Assembly: GCF_040183065.1 (NCBI RefSeq)
Contig: NC_091132.1
Coordinates: 165,010,102-165,074,101, forward strand
Direction of reading: 5' to 3'
DNA from: Periplaneta americana
Taxonomy: Eukaryota > Arthropoda > Insecta > Blattodea > Blattidae
DNA: 64,000 nt
This document shows positions 56,661-64,000 of the stretch, in pieces; the first letter of the stretch is position 1; each line of letters begins with the position of its first letter. A model generated the notes under the pieces. That model saw only the letters and a program-made list of their open reading frames with translations, was not told where the DNA came from and ran no database searches. A program made the translations under genes and the position numbers.

Positions 56661-57183
56661 TGGGATGATTTTTTTTTTGCAAATCTCGCTATAGTTGCTA
56701 GCCGCTTGGAGCGTTTGAACCATATAAATAACAGAGTCCGTGGATATACAGAGTAGCGCAATCACCGAGTCGGCCGCCATTGTTAGTCCTTTTCAACACG
56801 CTAAGGATGGCAATATTTGAAGTAAAACTCAGATATTTTTTATTTGAAGGGCAAAAACGTCTAAAGGATCTTCTCACATTATAGAAAATTATTGTCAGTC
56901 AACATACTAATGTAAAAAAACTTCATTTGATAATTATAATAGTATAAATATACATTTAAGTGTTCAATACACTCCTTCATAAACGTCACAGTAGTAGATA
57001 TTACAGCAACAAGAACTTAATAAATTATAAGTAACAAATTAAAACAACAATGTTTCAAATAAAATAACAATAAATCTAAACATTTGCAACTACATTCCTC
57101 GTGCGAACTCTCCGGCTTCCACATATAAGGGGACACTATACTGAAACTTCGCGAAGTTCATTAGTTTTAAGAGTTCACAACAG
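56661..57183. other. Unit 4 end; no gene seen
   Basis: Sequence after the break of unit 4. Not similar to the other units; no coding or repeat signal recognised. Confidence 0.5.
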
Positions 57184-57797
57184 TGAAATCAGTAACTACC
57201 ATACTTACGAAGCTAGATTCATCAAACTTTTATCACTGATATATCTGCTTAATAGTGACAAGTGTACAAAATTGCATCCGCCTACAATACGTGGTTTGCA
57301 TTTTATTAATTATTTTATTAAAATATTGAACCGCTTTATATAAAAAGTCGCTTGCACTACAATTGACATTATTCTTAAGTGATTTTCACTTATATGGATC
57401 CTTACATACATGGAATCAAAGCTTACTATAAGGTTTTACTGTAAAATTAATCAGTAAATTACTAGAATTTTTTATTATAAAAAAATAAAAAATTAATAGC
57501 CATAAAATTCCCTAATAATTTAACCATTCGCTGTACAAAAAATTCCTATAGTAATGTTTGTTCCAATGTATATAAAGAATCATATAAGTGAATATCAATT
57601 AAAAATAATGTAAATTGTGACGCAAGGAACTTTTTATATAAAGCAATACAATATTATTCTATTAAGTTATTAATAAAATGCAAACCACTTATTAAAGAGA
57701 GACGAAATTTTGTACATGTGTTATTATCAACCAGATATAGTACTGATAAATATTTTGTGAATTTAGCTTTAAAAATATAGAAGTTAGTAATTTCAGT
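57184..57797. repeat. Long imperfect palindrome, arms about 250 bp, loop about 110 bp
   Basis: Left arm 57184-57433 and right arm 57545-57797 are complementary over almost their whole length. Examples: 'gtggtttgcattttattaat' at about 57291 pairs with its complement at about 57666, and 'gctttatataaaaagt' at 57332 with its complement at 57630. No coding frame. A fold-back element or an inverted duplication. Confidence 0.75.
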
Positions 57798-57799
57798 AT

Positions 57800-59140
57800 A
57801 ATAACTTGACGTGAGGTTTTGTCATTTTTGGTCAAAAAATCGTTTGTTTGTTTTTACCTTTAAAAATTCATTTTTGGTCTAAAGATGCCCTCTGCCAATT
57901 TTCATGACCATACGACCGGTCTATCAGCTATTTAGGATCACATTTTTAAAAGGCTGCGGGCTCTCACTGTTAATTTAAATGCTCCGTCCACGACCTCCAC
58001 TCTGAATTCTGCGACCATTTTGGAAATTACGCTCTATATCATAAATTATTTATTATATTAGATTTCCGATTGAGCCAGTGTAGCTTCTCGACTTCTCGAA
58101 ATATTTCTTCATAGAATCCAACAGGTGTTAGGCCTACTTTAAAGGCTGCTTTACTTTAAAAGATATTCAGTTACAAAGGAGAGCACAACTCTTGTCTAAA
58201 GGAAAATTCCGCTTGTTGCTAATAGCCATAACAACGTGTTTTCCATGCTTGGTTTTTGTTTGTGACACAAGAAATATTTGCAAGTTTCTAATAGTTTTAT
58301 TGTTAGTGTTATAATAGTGTCTACAGTCTATAGTGATTTGTAAATAATATTTATCTATTATAGTGTTTTCATAAGGTTACATAGTTTTTTTAGTCACCTT
58401 TATTTACTAGTGTAGGTTAGGTGTGCACAGCGTGGTAGTGTATATAAGGGTAAGTTCTGTATATAATATACTAGGTCTATATGTTTCAAAATGCCTAGAA
58501 AATAAAAAAAGACAGAGACCTGGTTCATTATTATCATCCAAAACTTTGAAGTGAATTGTCTCCACTTTAATTTACTGTAAATTTTGCATTGCTAAAAATT
58601 CTACTCTTTCTACGGATTTTGTACTACGTGCATGATTTTTTGTAGAGTTTTTTTTTTTAATTTATTTAATTTATGTCGTCTTAGCTTAGGAAGTCATATC
58701 GCAAAAATACATAAACAATTCTTACAGTTACATAGAGTTTACTGTATTACAACAATCATTAGAGGAATTTTTGAACATGTTCTTAACAAAACTTACTATC
58801 AAGATTATACCTAACACTCATATTTTTTGTTGTTGCTGTTACTTAGTTAAATGTCCGAACTAAAACGTTAATTTTAAGAAGAATGGGAGGAACAATTATT
58901 CTTTCGTGTTGATGGCGAAAATATGACATCCTTAATTTGTTGTAAAATGTTCAATTGAGAATAAAAGAATGACGTACGATGTCATTATTCTTGTTATAAA
59001 GATTACCATCTGTAAGTTTAATATTTCTTATAAACAAACAATAAAAAGTATCAGCATAAATGTTTTGGACTTTTATTACGTCTATTATAGCGTAATTTGT
59101 AACTTCATGATTAGTCTGGTACATTTTTCTAAATCGAAAT
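57800..59140. other. No recognisable gene
   Basis: AT-rich; a few short frames of at most 60 codons. No repeat family recognised. Confidence 0.5.
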
Positions 59141-59141
59141 T

Positions 59142-59218
59142 ATGTATGTATGTATGTATGTATGTATGTATGTATGTATGTATGTATGTATGTGTGTATG
59201 CATGCATGTATGTATGTA
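59142..59218. repeat. (ATGT)n microsatellite
   Basis: About 17 units with a few variants (gtgtatg, gcatg). Interpreted as the tail of the minus-strand LINE. Confidence 0.9.
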
Positions 59219-59361
59219 TTTATTTATTCACACTGCAATGGGTATATACCCAGTGGCAGTGGTCACTAATTACACTCAATAATGACACTTATAAACTTGT
59301 TAATTAAAAATGCAGTTAATAATAATACCAATAATTAATACTAACAATAATTTATAATAAA

Positions 59362-59363
<2 letters not shown>

Positions 59364-59436
<73 letters not shown>
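59364..59436. repeat. (AAT)n microsatellite
   Basis: About 24 uninterrupted units within the LINE 3' region. Confidence 0.9.
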
Positions 59437-59437
<1 letters not shown>

Positions 59438-60060
59438 GGGAATATCCTAAATTAAATGAAGCACAATCACTTAAAATAACATTTAAAATAAATCTAATTT
59501 GTATCTTAAACCTAAGTTCGAACTACAACCCACGAGTATGATATGTTCATATCTGCACAAGTACCTTTCCACATTACACTCATTTCGCTGTCAACTCACT
59601 CACTGCACTGGAACTACGACACATTTCACTGATTCGATCCTCATTTCACTAACACTTCAAAAACATTTCACTGTTCAAATACTTTGCACTGCCACTATAA
59701 ACTATAAAGCTTACCTGACAGGAACACATTTCACTGACACAACACACTTCACTGACACAACATAATTCTTCACTGATACAACACTTCAATAACAAAATAT
59801 CATTTACATCCTTTACGTACTGTGTATAATTATCGTCTATTAGTAAAGTCCTTAAGCCTATTTTTAAATACGTTTTTGGTTGTTGGTAAAGCCTTTAGTA
59901 AGTCTGCAGGTAAAGCATACCAGTCCCTGATAGTACGATTGAGAAAAGAAAACTTTCCAGTGTCCGTCCTCTACCTTCTTTCCCTCAGTTTATATGACTG
60001 TCGTTCCTTGAAGAGTAATTTGGCGGCTGCAACCTATTTTTTATTTTCTGCTGTGTAAAG

Positions 60061-60466
60061 TACGTGTCTTGTGTCTTTGTGAATAAGAACGTAGATATAT
60101 TTTTTTTTGTTAATAATACAATAATGATAAATAGTAGGGGAAAACTTAAAAGGAGTAAACTGTATCTGGCCAATAATTAGAAGAATATTTTTTTTCGGTC
60201 ACAGCCGTCTCTGAACTGTCATTCACAGCACTACCTGAGGAAATACCCACTCCACCTTGCGATAGTGGTGTTGTGCGGGTTGCATTTCTGTTACGTCACG
60301 ATTTTGTGGCGTTTGGCAACGATTGCCTTCAAGTTTAACATCAGGCTGTTGTGAGTTGTTTCTGTTATAGTCTACGATATTTCCCGCGTATTTAACAGTT
60401 ATCATGTCGTAGCTTGGCCTGTTTGTTTAGTCAGTTGTCCGAAAACAGATCTGAACTTCACAAGTA
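60061..60466. other. No recognisable gene
   Basis: Only a 60-codon frame on the - strand (60405-60223) without known motifs. Confidence 0.45.
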
Positions 60467-60846
60467 AAGGTTCATTCACAATGAAAATTAAACATAACGT
60501 AAGCGTTAACTTAACGTTACAGTAAAATCAAGAAGTCATACCATCATTCACAATTGGAACATAAACATAACAGCAAACATACTTGGTAACCATGGAAACA
60601 TAACGACGACGCCATTTCCTCATATTCTGTCGTATACTTCAGCGCTCCACGATTGTGTTCTGTTTGCAAATCACGTAAGCGTAAGCATGAAAGTTTGGAG
60701 TTTGCAAACTTTCATGTTAACGTCTTACGGTAATGTTTATGTCAATGCTTATGTGAATCATTCTGAATGATCCCATTTAGTAGCCTGCACGCAAACTTCT
60801 GTGTTTATGTTACGGTTATGTTTAATTTTCATTGTGAATGAGCCTT
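60467..60846. mobile_element. MITE, 380 bp, 38-bp TIRs
   Basis: Left 'aaggttcattcacaatgaaa' and right complement of 'aaggctcattcacaatgaaa', continuing inward through 'attaaacataac'. TTAA follows on the right border (60845-60848) and TAAA precedes on the left. The first 17 bases resemble the ends of the element at 10719, suggesting a related family. The middle contains a second palindrome around 60700. No coding capacity. Confidence 0.75.
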
Positions 60847-61263
60847 AATACCAAAAAGCACCACTTATAAGGCAACTAGACCAGGAGATAATGGGATAGG
60901 GTGGCCAGTTCCTTATACTTCGCCGATTAGCTACATATTACACTAATCAGACTTCAGATGCATATCGTCAAGTGATGTACTGCCTGATAATAGATGTACA
61001 TATCAGCCAGAACCTCATTCAGAGGTAACGTGTTTGAATTCAGAGCTGAATAACCAAAGAAGGTACAGACAAAAATTCTAAATTAAAATCATTTTGAAAA
61101 GTAAGCAAAAACATACTGTCTGCGATGTATTCATAATAGACATCTAAACTTTCAAAAGTTGATGAATGGTAAATGTTTTCTATTTCAGGTTAGATGAGGG
61201 TCGAAAAATATTAAGAAACAATGGAAATTAGTTTTCAAAGTGGTCGCTGTTCAAAATCTTTTT
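60847..61263. other. No recognisable gene
   Basis: Unique-looking AT-rich sequence without coding signal. Confidence 0.45.
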
Positions 61264-61505
61264 GTCCACACCTGTGGAGTAACTGTGAGCCCGTCTGGCC
61301 GCGAAACCAGGCGGCCCGGGTTCGATTCTCCATCGGGGCAAGTTACCTGGTTGAGGTTTTTTCCGGGGTTTTCCCTCAACCCAGTATGAGCAAATGGTGG
61401 GTAACTTTCCGTGCCGGACTCATTTCACTGGCATTATCACCTTTGTCTCATTCAGACGCTAAATAACCAACGATGTTGAAAAGCGTCGTAAAATAACCTA
61501 CTAAA
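61264..61505 (+). mobile_element. tRNA-derived SINE
   Basis: Same family as 17831: 'gtccacacctgtggagtaac', box B 'gggttcgattctc', 'ttacctggttgaggtttttt', end 'gcgtcgtaaaataacctact'. Short deletion after 'ggtaactttccgtgccgg'. Target duplication not clear. Confidence 0.9.
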
Positions 61506-62340
61506 TTAAGAAATCAGAACGTTTACTGATTTTCGAGTTATGGCTAGTTAGAGTGGCACAATACTCAAGAATCATAATTTTTCTCAATTGGAATCTCAAC
61601 GAAGAATAATCTTCTGAGCTTTTCTGTACTTCCACGTAATAATTTATCAATCTCGACCTGTTCTAAGTAGAGGAATATCGTCCATAGTGGCAAATCTCAA
61701 ACGAGATGTCATGTTTTTACACCGAATTAGACCTACGGTAAATTTCATTCGCGTCGACGTTATTCAATTACAGATAGAGGGTTCCGCTATTGAAATAAAG
61801 TAAGGTGAATGGCTGTGATTGGTTCTTTCATCAATGACGTCAACATAGCGCTAACGTGCGAGGGTATGAAAACTAATAGCGAGTTTGTCACAGTGTGATT
61901 TTTGTGTTCGGATGACTCTTGGCGTTTTCAAATGTCTCTCGTCACGAGTCGATAGTTGTTTCTGTTTATCGCTTTCACCGAATTCAATTGTTACATCAAC
62001 GCTGTAACTTGTATCAACAATAGTGATTAGCATGGTGACTATACTCAAAACAAAACACGCCCTTAGCCGTTTTGTTGCGTTGTGTGGGTCCTATATTTGC
62101 GCAAAAATGTTAATTAATGATTATGTGAATTATTCATGGAAGAATGTCGTAAGTGCATTTTAACTTTAGTATCAAGGATTTGTCGACGTTAACATGTTGA
62201 CAGGGAAGAAAATTAGTTAAATCTCAGTTATGTTGTCTTCAAGTCAATCTTCCGACTTGCAGTTGCCTGGACTCTGGAGTCCTCTTATACCTGGTATTGC
62301 AGACCAACCGTATATGATACTAGTTGTTCATAATAGTACA
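61506..62340. other. No recognisable gene
   Basis: No repeats or exons recognised. Confidence 0.45.
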
Positions 62341-62348
62341 TTATGCAA

Positions 62349-62456
62349 CGAGCCTATAATGATAGTATTTAAGAAGCGAGTATGGATGTTTATGAAACGA
62401 GCACAAGCGAGTTTCATAATTTTCATACGAGCTTCTTAATTACCGTTATAGGCGAG
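62349..62456. repeat. Hairpin-forming inverted repeat, about 50-bp arms
   Basis: Left arm from 'acgagcctataatgatag' to 'atgaaacgagc' (to 62402); right arm 'gcgagtttcataattttcat' (from 62407) to 'taccgttataggcgag'. Loop of only a few bases. The words cgagtttcat/atgaaacgagc recur inside each arm. Confidence 0.7.
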
Positions 62457-62467
62457 TTTCATACAAC

Positions 62468-63016
62468 TTTTTATGCTCGACCATATTTCTAACTTTAAAT
62501 TATTCAGATGTATACATTTTATTTGTATCTGACAAGATCGGAAGTGACCTTGTTCTAGGTCGTGAATTGTGAGATGTGCGCAGACGCGAAAGTATTGATT
62601 TTTTCCGAGGAACAATAATGTCATTGACCTTGATGTAATCCCGTTAAACTTGATATAACCTTGATTATTGAATTCGACATTGAAAAACGAGATGACAAAT
62701 TGAATTTATTTGAATATTATTTACAATTAACGCTAGTTATTATAGTAACAGAACATAACCTTTTGCGACAGTATTGGATTTCCAGCCTGCGTGACTTTTC
62801 GCTAATTCTCTTTCGATTGCATATCCGAGAATAATCGATTCTTGCGGTTTTATAACGGTACAAAGTTGACTTGTCATTGGCTGAACACCTATAAGCTGAG
62901 TGTAGTCATTGGCTGAAAACCTGTACTTTAATGAGTAGGTGTACTTTAATGACATGCATTAAAGGACTACTACCAGGTGTATAATTACTACATTTCGGCA
63001 TGGTCGAGCATAAAAA
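62468..63016. mobile_element. Short TIR element, 549 bp
   Basis: Perfect 17-bp inverted ends 'tttttatgctcgaccat' at 62468 and its complement ending 63016. No coding capacity; no unambiguous target duplication, so the superfamily is open. It lies 11 bp after the hairpin at 62349, and the two may be parts of one larger unit. Confidence 0.6.
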
Positions 63017-63284
63017 AATGTTCATAACCAAAACCTATGTGAAGAATCGATTGGAAGTACAGGTAATACCATTTCCCATAATAAACTGGAATTAGGGGTA
63101 CCTGTGCTCAACTTGGAAATTTCAAATGATATCATGCGTCTTTTAAGCTACCATTGGAAAGTACTTTTAAAAAGAAGCAACTTGTACTCAAATTTTTTTT
63201 CTCTAAGTTTTATTGTTTTCTCACAAAGCAACAAAAATGATATCTCTTGAGAAATACTGTATGTTGTTTATGTACGTACACTCT

Positions 63285-63472
63285 TCATAGTAAGTGTTCA
63301 AAATGTACGCCAACCTGTGCTAAACAATGTTCTAATTACCTCCTAACTTTCGTGATTCCACTTCAGTACAGCTGAGAGACCCACAGGCTTCTCTAATTCT
63401 TTGTTTTCCCTGGTCTCTAGTTGTTGAACGCACCTGGTAGACCATGTCTTTAATTCTCCCCCACAAGAAGAC
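63285..63472 (-). pseudogene. C-terminus of a mariner-type transposase, minus strand
   Basis: On the - strand LWGRIKDMVYQVRSTT..RIREACGSL and, in another frame, VHFEHLL with the stop at 63287-63285. These are the last 60-70 residues of a transposase related to that at 2750. Frame-shifted. Confidence 0.65.
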
Positions 63473-63499
63473 TTGCCATTTGACTCAGGGTTGCACCAT

Positions 63500-64000
63500 A
63501 ATACGTACAGTGTTTACAATTCCGATGGACAAACTTCATTCATACCATATTCATCTCAATCAGGAACTCGGGGGACTTGACTTCCAGACTCGTGTTGATT
63601 TCTGGAACTGGTTTCTAAACACTGATCGTGATTTCGAGCTCAGAATGCTGTAGACTGATGAGGTAACTTTCAAAACTAATGGTCAGCTGAATCTCTATAA
63701 TGTCCATTACTAATCTCCGGTTAATCCACACTGGCTACGTGAAGTGGATTACCAGCACGTGTGGAGCCTCAACACATGGTGTGATCTCCTCGAACACCGA
63801 GTCATAGGACCATACTTTTTTGAGGAGAACGCACGCTTCCTCCGAAACATGCACCAGTTGCTTCCTGACGTTCCCCTTCCGCTTCGGTTAAGGATGTGGC
63901 TTCAGCAGGACGGCTGTATGGCTCACTTTTCACGTAGCCATTTCCCTTACGATGGATTGGACGAGGAGGACCAGTAGCTTGGCCAGCCCGATCTCCTGAC
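63500..64000 (+). pseudogene. Middle part of a mariner-type transposase, cut by window end
   Basis: The + strand reads LHSYHIHLNQELGGLDFQTR, then TDEVTF (first catalytic Asp region), NPHW.REVDYQHVWSLNTWCD, GPYFFEENARFL and WLQQDGCMAHF (second catalytic Asp). Stops at about 63652 and 63713 and a deletion in the EEN-ARFL stretch make it non-functional. It starts directly beside the inverted C-terminal piece at 63472, so the two are probably halves of one rearranged element. Confidence 0.7.

Larger units (their letters stand above)
59142..60060 (-). mobile_element. 3' end of a LINE, minus strand, with (ACAT)n tail
   Basis: On the - strand (about 59985-59830) a frame reads GKFSFLNRTIRDWYALPADL and then FKNRLKD before a stop, the conserved C-terminus of Jockey/R1-like reverse transcriptases. 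The 3' UTR contains a (TTA)n stretch and 'cact'-rich repeats. The 3' tail is the tetranucleotide repeat at 59142-59218. 5'-truncated, like the LINE at 14091. Confidence 0.65.

Overview
The window looks like non-coding-rich euchromatin of a cockroach or close blattodean. This rests on two things. One is a tRNA-derived SINE (about 250 bp, conserved body, ending in a run meaning 'gcgtcgtaaaataac') present in at least five clear copies. The other is a C2H2 zinc-finger gene family whose N-terminus begins MDVIK, a pattern I recognise from cockroach gene models. Genes are split by introns with GT/AG sites, base composition is AT-rich, and most of the remaining sequence is transposon-derived. The species itself is inference.

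The backbone is a head-to-tail cluster of C2H2 zinc-finger genes on the + strand. Gene A (10407-22469, four coding exons, 592 aa, 15 fingers) comes first. Gene B (28924-35786, five exons, 592 aa, 13 fingers) and gene C (42305-50547, five exons, 560 aa, 11 whole fingers) follow. They lie in segmental repeats with a period of about 13.4 kb: homologous start exons at 28924, 42305 and 55852, and finger exons starting at 20996, 34481 and 49338. A fourth unit begins at about 53200 but keeps only the start exon (55852-55965) before unrelated sequence takes over at about 56660. An orphan exon of the same family lies upstream at 3897.

The N-terminal part of these proteins is built from a phase-0, 138-nt cassette exon encoding about 46 residues. 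Gene A has one such cassette; genes B and C each have two full copies plus a shortened, ATG-starting version as first exon. Each cassette carries two or three psi-K-x-E motifs (sumoylation consensus), so A has three and B and C seven each. All exon junctions are phase-compatible across genes, which makes splicing between units conceivable. The genes are probably DNA-binding transcriptional regulators, likely repressors; that is inferred from architecture.

Mobile DNA region by region: 1-5.5 kb, a short tandem repeat, a Tc1/mariner derivative and the orphan exon; 5563-9714, a complete-ended hAT element with an exact 8-bp target duplication; 9.76-10.31 kb, a tandemly duplicated 5' noncoding exon of gene A; introns of gene A, two TIR elements, a solo LTR, a LINE 3' end, three SINEs and a 5'-truncated LINE with an RNase H domain; between A and B, a broken Penelope-like element; between each pair of genes on the - strand, a decayed BED/hAT-type transposase; in unit 2, a Merlin-like element; in unit 3, a SINE and a 1.5-kb solo LTR; in unit 4, an inverted pair of tRNA-derived SINEs. 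From 56.7 kb to the end there is no host gene I can support: a 250-bp-armed palindrome, a LINE 3' end with an (ATGT)n tail, small TIR elements, a SINE and mariner-like transposase pieces.
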